64,000 bases of DNA from NCBI GenBank assembly GCA_963576785.1, contig OY756140.1, positions 1,302,001-1,366,000 of the forward strand, written 5' to 3'. The stretch is from Chlorophyllum brunneum. Lineage: Eukaryota > Basidiomycota > Agaricomycetes > Agaricales > Agaricaceae. A program made the translations under genes and the position numbers. The notes below the pieces were generated by a model. The model was not told the DNA's origin, ran no database searches, and worked only from the letters and a program-made list of their open reading frames with translations. Below are positions 38,303 to 49,513 of the stretch, one piece after another; within the stretch, counting starts at the first letter, position 1; every line of letters begins with the position of its first letter.

Positions 38303-39137
38303 AAACCACACTGCGAGGGCAATTATTACAATCACACTGCCCCAATCATGTGCAGTAGCCTTCCAGTTCCGCCGCGAGATGAGGAAGTCAGGAGGAGTTC
38401 CGGGATAACGATGCTGAGCACTAAGGAATCTATCAAGGTCGATCCACTTCTCCCTCTCTCACGCCCTGGGTTCGTCTTCTCGCCAGCATCCGATTATCCT
38501 ATTGGAGTGTCCTGGGCTACACACGATCTTATATCGTTCATTGTTGGGAAAGCATTTAAACAGGCCACTGAACTAGATCAAGACCCCAGCTGAGCATCTC
38601 ATGTCCAGCGAATTTGCAGGACGGACTCCTTGGGATCAGCGGTTCTAAGGATATATTATTCCAAGCGATTTGCATGGCCCTGTCACTCGCGAGAATCTGT
38701 TCTCTGTATGTAATCACTGTCTTTCATGGATGAGATCAAGCCTAGAGTGGAGCCGAGCTCGCGATCACCTCTGTTCTGGTCTTGTTGAATTATTTACGGT
38801 ATACTGGCAGTATCCAGTGGGCGGTAGAAGTCATTTTGGCGCCGTCGATAGGTACTGTCACAGCTCTCGAGCTGTTATGCTGAGAATCAAACAAAAACAA
38901 CGGCCTACTATCACCGAATCTAGTTTACTTCTCTTCTATCACATGCATAGTTCCGATACTTGTGCCACTGTCACTTACTTCTGGTAGGTTTGGCGCAAAG
39001 GCTCTTCTCTGTGGCTTGATGGAACGCAGGTGCTCGTTGCTTCTGGAGCTTCTTCACCCCTGTGTCGAGCCAATGAACGTCGTCAAGACCTCAACTCCGT
39101 TTGACCCCATGCTTCAGGCCTCAGGTCCGGCTTATAG

Positions 39138-39402
39138 CCTACACCCCATCGTCATGGATGTCATTCAACGTGTTCTTATACACTCGTTGGCGTGCACCAG
39201 GCATGTCTCTATACAGTGTTTTACCTCAATCCCGAGACGATGAGACCTGGAAGTTTACGTTTATGGTCCTCGAGGCGATGATATGGTTGAAATTTATGAA
39301 CGGACTTTGGCTCTATTCCGCCTAGTTATTGACTGGTATACAGACACCAGCGAGCCAGGTACTGACTATATCCCATCGCGGAGCTATGGCCGATATCCTT
39401 GA
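39138..39402 (+). pseudogene. Frame-shifted gene fragment
   Basis: One frame reads through HQACLYTVFYLNPETMRPGSL to RLWSSR and stops at about 39240. A second frame, overlapping near 39230, continues GDDMVEIYERTLALFRL and VIDWYTDTSEPGTDYIPSRS to a stop at 39402. Read together across one frame change they look like a single protein segment, so a frameshift or an unusual intron is likely. Family not recognised. Further fragments may follow to 39850. Confidence 0.3.
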
Positions 39403-40136
39403 AATACTTTTATTGGTGCAGTCTACAAGCGGACGAAGTACCTTTTTCGAGGTATGGGTTAGCTTGCATAGAGCAATCGGGCAGATGATTGAAACCTGTT
39501 CTAATTCGTCATCGTGTTCGGAATTACGGAACCACGTCCTTCAATCTTCGGTGAGTCTGTATACGTATTAATTCAATTTCGCGTTGACTTTACCAGACAA
39601 CTCTGTGGTAGCCAGAACTTGTGTGTTACGACATGCAATTGATGTTATGGAGAGCATAGTCGTCGCGATAGTAATTCAGAGCCGCCTCAACATTACTCAC
39701 GGAGTTTTGCAGTGGGACATGCTCGGGAGATGTCATGCAGCATTTGGTGATCAGTCTCTGGAGGGAGCGGCGAGCGTAATTGGCGGAATCTTAGTTGCTA
39801 CTTGTCATGAATGGAGCAGGTCGTTAAATCTAATTCCCTAATCTACGACAGAATGTCCGGTACTATTTGAATTGAGCGTTCTGTAAAGGTAACAGACTTG
39901 GCGAGGTAATGCTGAATGTATGGGATATACTCTATGATGATCTAGAATTAAGTGATAATAATAACACTGGAATGTTCCATGAATGAGATAGGCGGCAAGA
40001 ATAGCACCCAGGTATGGGCGTGGCCAAAGCGGAAGCCTCACAGGTACATGTTTAAGTTATACGGGGGATGGGGATTAAGGCCGCTGAGGGTCTTGCTTCA
40101 AGGGGTGTGTTCGAAGATGCTGGTGGTCTATGATGT

Positions 40137-41607
40137 CTAGCTGACTACGACAGTGGCAAGGGTTTCCAGGCCAGGTTTTGTATCGCTTTCTGGCAGGAGA
40201 TGCAGGATGTCACGAGCCTTTTGAGCATAAGCGCGGGCAAGTGCTCGTGTACGCTCAATACCAGATGACCTCGAGACATATTCAATGGCCTTGACAAAAC
40301 GAGGTCAGCTGTATATAACACAGGATACAGGATCAAGCGGCGGTACTCACGGTCTCAGCATCTCCTTTTACTCTCAGATTTCTTCGGATATAAGGTTGCA
40401 ATTCCGGATGCTCTTCCCATGCGAAGAGAATGGGTGCAGTTATTAGCCCCTGCCGGAGACCAGAAAGACCGGCCTCAAAGGTACAGGCATCTTCAATGAG
40501 CTGTCCGGGACGTAAGTACAAGTATTCGATGGCCTCGAGACATTGGGTAAAGCCGACCTGGTGAGCAATACCGAGATTGCGACCATATATGTAAGCCACA
40601 TCCTTCCAAATCTCTGCATCCCCAGAACCACCTAGCGCAACGGCACCTCTAGCACTCTTCGCCACGAGGCTGGCGGTCTTAAGATACGCCTGCCTGAGGT
40701 ATACATCCCAAGCTCCCTCCAGTGAGGGTGGGCCCTCTACAAGGTCGAGTTTGGGAGTTTCCACCCCGTCCATTCGCAAAATTTCGCCCTCGACTTGATT
40801 TGAGATTACACTTGCAATAAGCTCGACGACCTCGCTTTCCCCGAGTTGCGACAATGCCGTACTAGCTCTACCAAGAAGAAAGTCTCCACCAAGAATAGCA
40901 AGTTTATTGTCAACTACATCTTGTTGTGACGTCGTATCGGCTTCAGATGACGAAGTAATGTGGTCATGGAGGAGCGAGGCAACCTGTATCATTTCTACAA
41001 TCTGGGCGAGTCGGATCTGGGTTGGTAGAAGTAGGTATGGTGAAACGACACCGGACGATAGCGGGGACCCCAAGGGCGAGGCTGGTGGAGGAAAAAGCTG
41101 ATTGGACATAGGCCGCCGAAGGCGAAATACGTCAGCAAATGAAGCTGTATCATCAGTCATGTTGGGATTGGATTCATACAACACGTCCGAAAGTTGAAGG
41201 GGTCTGTCCAATTGCTCCCCTAGGTTAGAGGAAGCTTCGTGGGCAGCAGCCCATTGCTTATTTTGCCATCCTTTGCCCAAGCCATTAGTGGCCTTTGCTA
41301 TGAGCAGCACAGCTGAGGAGCGTAGCTGTTTCCTGGGATCGAGGAAGTAATACTCGGCAATCTCTGAAAGGCCGGGGTGTGCAGAGCCTAAGAGACTGAT
41401 GAGGCAGCTGCGAAGGTGGTTGAGTTCTGGTGCAATGAGGGAAAACGGGTCAAGGCGTTGAGGAATGAGGTGTTCGTGTGGAATGGAAATAGGTTCTGGT
41501 CGGGTCCCGTGTTCGATTTTCTGTGCGAGTGCACTATATCTGCGTGTTCTGCTGTGGATTTTGGGCGTCCATGTCAAGCGTAGAGAAGACGTAATTTGGG
41601 TGCGCAT
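40137..41607 (-). CDS. Mitochondrial polyprenyl diphosphate synthase homologue with degenerate DDxxD motifs
   Basis: This trans-prenyl synthase fold resembles COQ1/PDSS1, which makes the ubiquinone side chain in mitochondria. The basic N-terminus (MRTQITSSLRLTWTPKIHSR) fits mitochondrial import. Conserved blocks are KLAILGGDFLLGRASTALS, VISNQVEGEILRM, LKTASLVAKSARGAVALGG and YGRNLGIAHQ. The first aspartate-rich motif, normally DDxxD after LLH, reads DHITS. The second, after GIAHQLI and normally DDxxD, reads EDACT. The usual GKRxRP substrate motif reads RKQLRS. These changes should abolish magnesium-diphosphate chemistry. They resemble the non-catalytic partner PDSS2/Dlp1, which works in a heterotetramer with an active subunit. 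Introns lie at about 40564-40505 and 40350-40290. The last exon ends TLATVVVS. Confidence 0.82.
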
Positions 41608-41833
41608 TTTCACCCGCGTTTCGTGGTCACCGGGGCGGGCGAGAAGCAAGCTATGCAGACGCGCTGGGAGGATGACTGGGGCGAGTGAGGTCGGGTCAAG
41701 CAGTCAGAGACTTGGATGTGGGTGTTTGCACGATTATTCCCGCGCTCTTCTCCGTCAGCAAAAAATGTCTATCGAGTAAGATACACGTCTACAGCGTAAA
41801 TTATAGCACTGAAGTAAGGGGCGGAGGTCGCTC

Positions 41834-42412
41834 CTATGCCAGACGCGTAGAACTCGGCGAAGTCAGTCCATCCGGCGTCAAAGGCACCAGAACGTCCCGG
41901 AACTGACCAAACGGCTTCGCAAGATGGGATGCGAGTGCGGTGCCCTTGTACACAAGATCTCCTCAGCCCCGTGTCCCGCAGCAACAGCGCTGGTCTCACC
42001 TTGCTTTGCAGCTCTTCCCATTGCACATCTTCAGAGGCGTTCAGAGATAGCAGCATCAGCGGTGGTCGATGTAAAAACCGTGCGGGGTCAGATTGATCCG
42101 CATTGTCATCAACAGGCAGAACAAGTATTTTCCCCAGCTGCAAAAGACAAGCGCACATCATCAGCGGCGGAGCTGTCGCGAGCTACGCACACAACTCACT
42201 TCACTGTCAACCATTCCCATCCCTTGGTCTTTGGTCTCCCGCCAAACTTCCCCGCTCAGTCCCACAATGACGCGAACTTCGTCCTTCGGTCTTTGCGGTT
42301 TCGACGCAGTAGAGACTAACTCTCCGGTTGGTGTCAAAAGCACGGCAGTATGTAGTTTGCCGGGGGTGATAACTTGAGAAAGAAGACCATGTAGTGTCGA
42401 GAGCACAAGCAT
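41834..42412 (-). CDS. LAMTOR2: Roadblock-domain protein, LAMTOR2-like (Ragulator/EGO)
   Basis: This is a small protein of about 140 residues in three or more exons. The first exon, MLVLSTLHGLLSQVITPGKL followed by HTAVLLTPTGELVSTAS, matches the first helix and strands of LAMTOR2-type roadblock proteins. Further blocks are VIVGLSGEVWRE, LGKILVLPVDD and RPPLMLLSLNASED. Joining the last exon at the AAG acceptor near 41943 gives GTALASHLAKPFGQF and a short tail ending at 41834. That matches the family's C-terminal helix. Ragulator (EGO in yeast) holds Rag GTPases at the lysosome/vacuole to report amino acids to TORC1. Another roadblock/LC7 protein is the main alternative. The gene follows the prenyl-synthase homologue's start by 226 bp on the same strand. 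Confidence 0.68.
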
Positions 42413-42887
42413 CGTGAGTTTGTAGACCTGACCGGCACGAGAACACCGATGGCGTGGGTGTGACTTAAATTTGATTTCCGAGTAAACTAGCTTTTGCGTT
42501 TGAGCTTTGTGTTTAGCGGGTTACGTTGAAGATGTATTGGAGATTGGAGGCAGTGGCTCAGGACAACTTTTCATTTTATTTTCATAGCTTCACGCGGCCG
42601 TGTTGTCTCCATTCACCACCAACGGCCAACGACCGGTGACATGCCAAGTACATGGTAGGAGAGCACCTAGTAAATTTTAGTGTGGAAGAGTCTAGTAGTG
42701 ACGGTATGCGAGGATCGTGCTGTTTAACCTTCTTTCACGACCAACGTTCGAATTGATATGCATTAAAAGTTTCCGCCAGTATCGAAGGAAAGGGGATGAT
42801 AAAGCACATGTCGAAGCAAAACATGATAGTAATAACGATAGTTTTAAGCGCTCTCGATCACCATACTAAGTCCCATATTACTGCTAA
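42413..42887. other. Intergenic
   Basis: Upstream of the LAMTOR2-like gene and downstream of the RRM gene. No gene seen. Confidence 0.35.
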
Positions 42888-45478
42888 TTATTTGTTGCCC
42901 TGAGTTTGCTGTGAACAAATGAGTTCAAGTTTACTGCAAGTACACCAACAGCCAAACATACCAGATAACTTAGCAGCTGTTGGAATTGCGGACCCCCTTG
43001 AGCTGGTGTAGCAGCTGAGGCGCCAGGCATTGGGGGTGGTACTCCATACTGTGTTGGAGTCGCCTGGCGCTGTTGGGCAGTATGCAGTAACGCCATAATG
43101 TTTGGAGGCAAACCTGCAGTATTTGCTGGGGGTTGAGGGTGAGATATAGTCGATGGGGGGACTCCAGTGTATGCGCTACTGGGGGGAAGGGAACTGGGGT
43201 ATGGGGGCTGTGGGTGAGTGGAAGTAGGTGGGTATGGTGGGAACGGAGACATCGAGGTTGGTGGGGCTTGCATTGGTGGTATCGGGGGTGTCGCTGTGTT
43301 AGGCAGAGGTGCAGCAGATGCTCCGCCTGGTTGAGGCTGCTTTAGAGCAGCGAGTAACTGTTGCACTTTCCTAGCCTGTTCAAGACGATCATCGGACTAG
43401 CTAGAGTTAGTGTGCCATGTTTGGATTCTTATACATCAAAACTCACACCGCCAGGAACGGATGGTTGACCTACAGGAGGGAGGGTGAATGAGGTGGGCGT
43501 TGAACTACCACTATATCCCCCTCCGGCCCCACCGTACCCTCCCCGGCCATCGTATCGGTCGTCGTAACGAAAACCGCGACCACCATGGCCATCATCATGG
43601 CGTCCACGACGAGGATCACGTTCTCGGCCATAATCTCGTCTATCGTCCCAATCATTATTTGCGTGGCCTCCGCGGCCACGGCCACGACCTCGTCCGCGAC
43701 CGCCACCGCGTCCTCGGTGGCTGTCACTGCTATCCCAGTCTCGAGAGCTACCATTGGGGCTACGGAAAGTGTGAGGATAGACCAGAGTTGATCAACAGGG
43801 CTCGAACTGAGGGCTCACCGGCTGTCAGACTGTCCTTCGGTGTGATCCCATGCGTACACAATGTCCATTACCCCGTCTTGGAGACCTTGATGCCGTAACG
43901 CATTGAAGGCGTCATCACAATTCTTGGGGTGTCGTTAGCAATGAGACAAGAGGGGAATTTTGGATCATACCCGAGTATCATAAAACTCAACGTATCTCGA
44001 GCTAAAGGAGAGTGAAGAAAATCAACGCCAGTCGGATGCGGAAAGCACGTACTCAATACGATCATTTACAGGTCTGACCGACTTGATGTCACCAAAAGCT
44101 TGGAACTTGCGCCGGACTTCATTATCATCGATTGGCTGACCAGATGGCGATCCTCTCAGTGTGACTTGAAGCGTTCCTTGAAATTGCTACAGACGACATC
44201 AAACTTCGCTGGCGTTCATACTGACGACGACTAACCTGGTTTCTTTCTCTTTCTGGACCTTTTTGGTCATCACGTGGCAGAGAGTAGTGGACGTCGATCT
44301 AGGCCGCAGTTACACTATTATTAAGATGAGGAATTCAAGTGGAAAAAATGATCAACATACGGGACGACCACTAACTTCGGATCCTTGGAGACGATCCCGA
44401 GCACGTTCGGCAGCGCGAAGGTCATACTTCAGGAGACTCAGCTGTGCGTAGGCTTGCATCGTGCACAGACTCACATATGTCACGAAAACCATTCCACGAG
44501 TGGAAATCAGATCAAAAAAGGTTTTAATACTTCCGAATTCTTCAAACTGACGCCTAACGTCTTCGCTGTTAGTCTCGTACTATAACGACGGATCAGCCGG
44601 GGATTCTCATCGGGCGTTCGCACTAGTGACGAATTACTCGCCTTGATGTTGCGGATGAAAAGCGTTCGGCAGGGACGTTCGCGTTGGATACGCTCTTCAA
44701 TGATTGAATCATGAACTTTATCGTCTCTATCTTTACGCATTGGGCGTCGAGGGCCTCGTGAGTAGCCACCGCCATCGTCATCATAACCATTCGCTGCGCC
44801 GTCTGGTTGGAATAAGATGGATGTAAGAATCCCTTCGTGACGAGGCCAGAAAAATCGAATAAATCAAAGGACATTGTGTCCACTGCACGCGGACAGAGGC
44901 AATTCACGCTCAACACAGCGTCTCATCGGCCAAGGACGATTGACTTTGAAACGTAAATAGCTCCCAATCCGGATAGATGCGAAGCGACCACGCTGAGTTC
45001 ACCACATCGCTCTCGCTAGCATTTAGCTTAAGCTGACAAAGTCCATTCAAGGTCATGGAGTATTTGCCACTTTCCACGTGCCTTAAAGCGCTGAACAAAA
45101 TGGTCCTCGCTGTCCTTCTGAGGTGAATTCAGTCTTAATTATTAGCGCACCTTCATATTTCCCATAACCCTGATTATAGCTTGAATATGGACCATTCTGG
45201 TAATAAGAATCTTGGTGGGGAGCTTGAGAATCATACTCATTGTAGGCTTCCATGTCGTTGCCTTGATCATATCCTCCATGCATCCCCCCATCATAGGATC
45301 CATAATCACCACCACCACCACCCCTACCTCCACCCCTCCCACGACCATAGCCACCTCTACCACGGTAACCACCACTTCTTTCCTGAAAGCGATGTGATCT
45401 GTCGGGACCAGGACCGGAGGGAGATCCACCTCGACGATGGCCCTCAAAGCTTCCACCATAAGGATGATGACGATTCAT
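42888..45478 (-). CDS. Two-RRM RNA-binding protein with Gly-rich N-terminus (Mei2-like RRM)
   Basis: The N-terminus (from 45478) is Gly/Arg/Tyr-rich with RGG-like repeats, a segment that often binds RNA or drives condensation. RRM1 begins CRTLFIRNIKYETNSEDV, with RNP2 LFIRNI and RNP1-like RGMVFVTY, then FDLRAAERARDRL and HYSLPRDDQ. RRM2 is GTLQVTLRGSPSGQPIDD, KFQAFGDIKSVRP, YVEFYDTRNCDDAFNAL. The FDLR-AA pattern in RRM1 is typical of Mei2-like proteins, which control meiosis and differentiation through RNA. The C-terminus is Pro/Gln-rich (MQQLLAALKQPQPGG onward). The last intron joins LLSYL to QTQGNK and the stop at 42888. An intron inside RRM1 (44580-44641) has a GC donor. The functional assignment beyond RNA binding is uncertain. 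Confidence 0.82.
44580..44641 (-). other. GC-AG intron in RRM gene
   Basis: A 62-bp intron in the transcript sense starts GCGAGT and ends TATAG. It splits RRM1 between LFIRNIK and YETNSED. The GT two bases further in would create a stop soon after, so only the GC donor keeps the domain intact. Confidence 0.75.
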
Positions 45479-45841
45479 GTTTTCTCAGAGAAAAAAAAAG
45501 GGACGATTTTACGGGTTGACTGTCTCAATGACGTGGTGCGCGTGTGCAAGTCGGGGAAAATGAGGCAAGCACAGCCAGGTATGGAGCCGAAGTGTACAGA
45601 TGTAGAGAGGGCGGCGAGCTCAAACTCAGTACTCAGAGAGAACCAGACTACAGAGATAGAACAGTTGGCAGATACGTCTGACAGTGTTGATGGGAAGAGG
45701 GAAGGAGAAAACTGGTCAGCGTGATCCCCACTCTGCCCTTCGCCACGCCCGGCAAACTCCGTACCTCGTCACGCTTCCTATTCGGGCGAACCATGCACTG
45801 GGCAGTGCGTCACATCACACCACTTGGTCTTCCGCACAACC
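45479..45841. promoter_or_regulatory. Shared upstream region of RRM gene and Rab5 gene
   Basis: 363 bp between divergent starts. A nine-A run (45489-45497) lies just upstream of the RRM gene ATG. No coding sequence is supported. Confidence 0.4.
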
Positions 45842-46824
45842 ATGTCCAAGCAGTATCAGTTTAAGCTCGTCCTCCTGGGTAAGTACCCTGACTGCCCATT
45901 GGTCATTATACTTACGTCGCTTTAGGAGAGTCAGCAGTTGGAAAATCCAGGTAGTCCTGCCTAACATTCTACCTACCATTCAACTCACTTTCACTCCAGC
46001 CTTGTCCTTCGTTTCGTCAAGGATCAGTTTGACGACTACCGGGAGAGTACAATAGGCGGTCAGTTCTCCAGCTCACAAAAGGGAAATCAGTCCTCTAACA
46101 GCCCCCCTCAGCCGCCTTCCTCACTCAGACAGTAACACTCGACGATCAGACAACAGTCAAGTTTGAGATATGGTATCTAAATCCCTATCTGGTCCGCCTT
46201 TCATAATTGACTCTTCTCTAGGGATACTGCTGGACAAGAGCGTTACAAGGTATGTCCCTTTTCCTCACTTCGCAACTCAAACTAATTCTGCCTATTCTAG
46301 TCTCTGGTATGCCCTTGGTCGTGTTGCTGTGTCTCTTTGTGCTCAAACTCCATTCAGGCCCCCATGTACTATCGCAACGCGAACTGCGCAGTAGTGGTTT
46401 ACGACATCACACAATCATCATCCCTTGAGAAAGCTCGCACGTGGATTCGCGAACTCCAGCGCCAGGCGGACCCAAACATCGTCATCGCGCTCTGTGGTAA
46501 CAAATCTGACCTTGATGCCCGTCGCCAAGTCACCCAAGAAGAGGCGAAAAAGTACGCGGAAGAGGAAGGTCTCATGTGGGCAGAAACGAGTGCAAAGAGT
46601 GGTGAAGGTGTGACTGAGGTCTTTACGGCAATCGGTCAGTATCATTCTATTTAGAAATGGTCTCAGCCGTCTCTGACATACCAGCAGCCAAGAAGCTGCC
46701 TTTAACTGCTCCCCCAGCTGCGAGACCTGGTGCAGGGACGAGAACGGGACCTGGAGCAAGGCAAGGCGTCGATCTCAATAAGCAGGCTACTTCGCAGGGC
46801 CAGGGCGAGGCTTGTAATTGCTAG
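45842..46824 (+). CDS. VPS21: Rab5-family GTPase (Vps21/Ypt5)
   Basis: Rab5 marks early endosomes and drives their fusion through effectors such as PI3-kinase and tethers. The spliced protein is about 208 residues. It has P-loop GESAVGKSS, switch I ESTIGAAF (typical of Rab5), switch II WDTAGQERYKSLAPMYYR, GNKSDLD and ETSAKSGEGV. It ends CNC for double geranylgeranylation. Six introns of about 50 bp split it. Exon 2 is only 25 nt (45926-45950). One exon between switch-II codons is 6 nt (46301-46306). The gene diverges from the RRM gene and converges on the RasGEF gene. Fab1, IST1 and the LAMTOR2-like protein elsewhere in the window act on the same membranes. Confidence 0.96.
46301..46306 (+). 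other. 6-nt microexon in Rab5 gene
   Basis: TCTCTG is flanked by CTATTCTAG before it and GTATGCCC after it. It encodes Ser-Leu between GQERYK and APMYYR, exactly the two residues that are invariant in Rab GTPases. Without it the switch II region would lack them. The flanking introns are each about 50 bp. Confidence 0.88.
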
Positions 46825-47101
46825 ATCAGCTCACCCATAATTGTCACTTATGACCTGTCACCCGTGCAGTTGTGCTCACACCTACCGCTCACTTTGTACC
46901 CTCCTGTTTTCTTTTCAGACCTTGGACTTTTGGGATATATACATTTCTACGCAATATCTGATCCTGTCGTTCCTAATGCATTTACGTTCCTACAACAATA
47001 ACCGTGAAACATGATAAGATTGCAAAAAATGAAAGTACAAATGGTCCAGCTGGTCGTTATGGTCGTAAGGTTGGGGGAGGGGAGGGGGGAGGTTCCGGCA
47101 C

Positions 47102-49513
47102 TCAGAATCCCGCCTTCTCCAGTCCCTTCCGAATATCAGCGTGTGCAAGTTCCGACTGTTGCACCTCTTCACTCTTTTTCCAAAACCACCTAGAGTCAGG
47201 CAGTGGATCTTGTAATTGATTCCGGATGAAGATAGCCACGTCATCCAATTGGAGAGCATACGGCTCTTTCTGGTGACGGAGCATTGTCGAAATCACTTCA
47301 TAGAAGCGCTTCCGCTTGTAGAAGGATACTGTGGATTCCTTATCGTTATACTGGTCTTGGATGTGGGCCATATCTGTGAGGTACATGCTGATGAATGGTA
47401 GACATGGCCCGTCCACATTGTTGAGGTTCCGGTAGGTTGCAAACCCGCCAGCCGGGTCGTTGTATCGAGAAAGTGAGTCCAATGTAGATTTCCGGCTGAC
47501 ATGAGCCCAAGTCAGTGGCAATCTTGTGATGACTGTACTTGTTAGAGCTGTGATAATGGCGCTCATCGAAAAGATATTATTTAGGGCCCGGGATTTCTAT
47601 ATATCTCTGTCAGTGATCTATACAAGAGCTTAGGATGGAATGTTTAACCGACCTCGGCTACCTTGATCCAATAGTCAACCGTCTCCGCACGCTTCTTCAT
47701 CGTGTCAATAGTGAGGATGCTTTTCGTAACCCAACCAGCCATCTTATCGTGCGAGGCGCAGAACTCGCGGAGATTTGAGACGCCGGATCCCTTGTGCGAG
47801 GCAACGTATAAAATACACTCGTGGGGTAATATCTTCTTGTAATATTCATAGAGTATCATTGATAGCTGTTCCGCGATATCGCTGGCTTCGATTTTGAGAA
47901 GTTCGCCTTTTTGAGGTTTTGAGTTCTTTTTCTTTTTGCTCAATGGTGAGATTGTTATGGGACTGCCGATGGAAAAGGTCTATTGCATCCGAAAATCAAT
48001 CTCGGTGGAACAAATGATGTTGAAAGAACTTTACCAGATCCTTGATCCGTTCTTGTACCAATTTTGAGACCTTAACGTTGGGTCCCGTCGTGATGGATTG
48101 CAAGAAAGCTGTTAGCCGCCTCGCGATGTGGGGTTCCTCCTCCAATAGATGATTCGACTGTAACCAATCACTGAAGATTTCCAGGACTTTGCGCTGTGTC
48201 CGCCTTTGACCACGCTCAAACCAGTCCTCAAGTTCAGAGACGTTCAAGTCGTCTGGCACAGGAAAGTTATAGTACTCCACGAGCGCCTCAAATAATGCAT
48301 CCGCGGTCATGAATGAGCGGAACGTCATCAGGAAGGCATCCTGATACTGCTTGCTGTCTGTATGTACTACCGTCAATGTATTAATTGTGTGGCGAGGATG
48401 ATGGATCTGAATTACTTACTCATCAATCTTTCAACCAAAGCTGGGATTGACCCACTGCGGACTTGACCATCAGCATCTACGTCTAATTGATTCGCGAAAC
48501 GTGGTTGTAGATAACGAGGGATGGACGCCTGGAGGACCAGCACAGGCTGCGAAAAGTCTTCAACAGGCAGAGGTTTTCGTACTTTTTCGGCCACCCGCCT
48601 GAAAGGGATGTCGAAGGAGCCGACTTGGGGCTCGGGACTTGTGTGACCTCGATTGATGGCGTCCATCATAGGCCGTCGTCGCGTGCTCGGACTCCTCATG
48701 AAACGGGAAGATTCCTTTGTAGGGAATTCATCCTTCTCACTGGGTGTGGGAGGTGTGGGCTTATTGACCCCGGCGGGAAGCCGGGTGGGTGGTTGGGGCA
48801 TGGGAGTGGTGGGCGACGGTGGCGTATACTTTTGTGATCTACCAATATCCAGCGAGCCAGGGTAACAGCTAGTTCCAGCTAACACCTGAGCCTGACGCCG
48901 CTCCTGGACGTCGCGTTCTGGAGACTTGATATATCGAGGACGTAGCTAGACAGAGATGGTATGGCAAGAAAATAAGACATTTGCGGTAGAAGATGAAGAG
49001 GATGCTCACTCTGGGACGACTCGGTACCAGCTCGGGCTCGAGCTCGGAGTCGAGAATGTAATCGTTGCGTGAGATGGGAGCTGAGTACAGCTGCTCGGCG
49101 CTGTATTCGTAATAACGTAATTCCTCCCGCACATTCGACAACCTCTCAACCATCTCTTCTGTCAGAGGCTTTACAAAGGCCTGGGGAATCCAGCCTATAA
49201 CGTCTCCTCCTTTGCGCATTGCGGCCCACCAGCCAGTGTCCTCCCGCTTGACAATACAGAGAATTTCGTTTTTGCGGAAAGAGAGCTGGTCTGCATCAGC
49301 AGCTCGAAAGTCATATATGCACAATACTGAAAATTCATCTTGGTCTGAATTGGTGCTGGAGGGGGTTGTGCGTGCTGTTCCGGCACTGAGACGAGCAGAC
49401 TCTGGAGAGGGAGAGGTGGAATCTGGAGAGATGATGACCTCTGAATCATATGGAGAAGGGTCGATGCGAATATGGAGGGACTGTCGCATGACCTGCGACC
49501 GAGAGGTAGTCAT
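47102..49513 (-). CDS. SH3-domain Ras guanine nucleotide exchange factor (Cdc25-like)
   Basis: This protein activates Ras-type GTPases by nucleotide exchange. After a Ser-rich start (ATG 49513) comes an SH3 domain (LCIYDFRAADADQLSFRKNE, GWWAAMRKGGDVIGWIP). A disordered Pro-rich linker follows. The RasGEF N-terminal motif (DAFLMTFRSFMTADALFEAL, LEIFSDWLQSNH) leads to the catalytic Cdc25 domain (IEASDIAEQLSMILYEYYKK, SRALNNIFSMSAIITALTS, LPLTWAHVSRK, GPCLPFISMYLTDMAHIQD, KRKRFYEVISTMLRHQ). The order SH3-REM-GEF is that of fungal Cdc25/Ste6 proteins. Introns lie at about 48955-49010, 48375-48425, 47955-48030, 47590-47650. The stop at 47102 follows the short tail IRKGLEKAGF. It lies tail-to-tail with Rab5. 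Confidence 0.93.

Larger units (their letters stand above)
37675..40136. other. Decayed region with scattered coding fragments
   Basis: 2.4 kb lie between two reverse-strand genes. Forward-strand frames give short protein-like fragments separated by stops and frame changes (see the two fragment entries). No complete gene can be drawn. Other open frames here (for example 37752-38132 and 38348-38593) show no motifs I know. Confidence 0.4.

Noticed and set aside
40137..41607. Sequencing error as the cause of the lost DDxxD motifs
   Set aside because: Both motifs and the GKRxRP site are altered by separate substitutions without any frame break, so a single error cannot explain it.
45270..45470. 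GGT/CCA-rich tract as a possible tandem repeat or CRISPR-like array
   Set aside because: It is the Gly/Arg/Tyr-rich coding sequence of the RRM protein. The units are irregular and there are no spacers.
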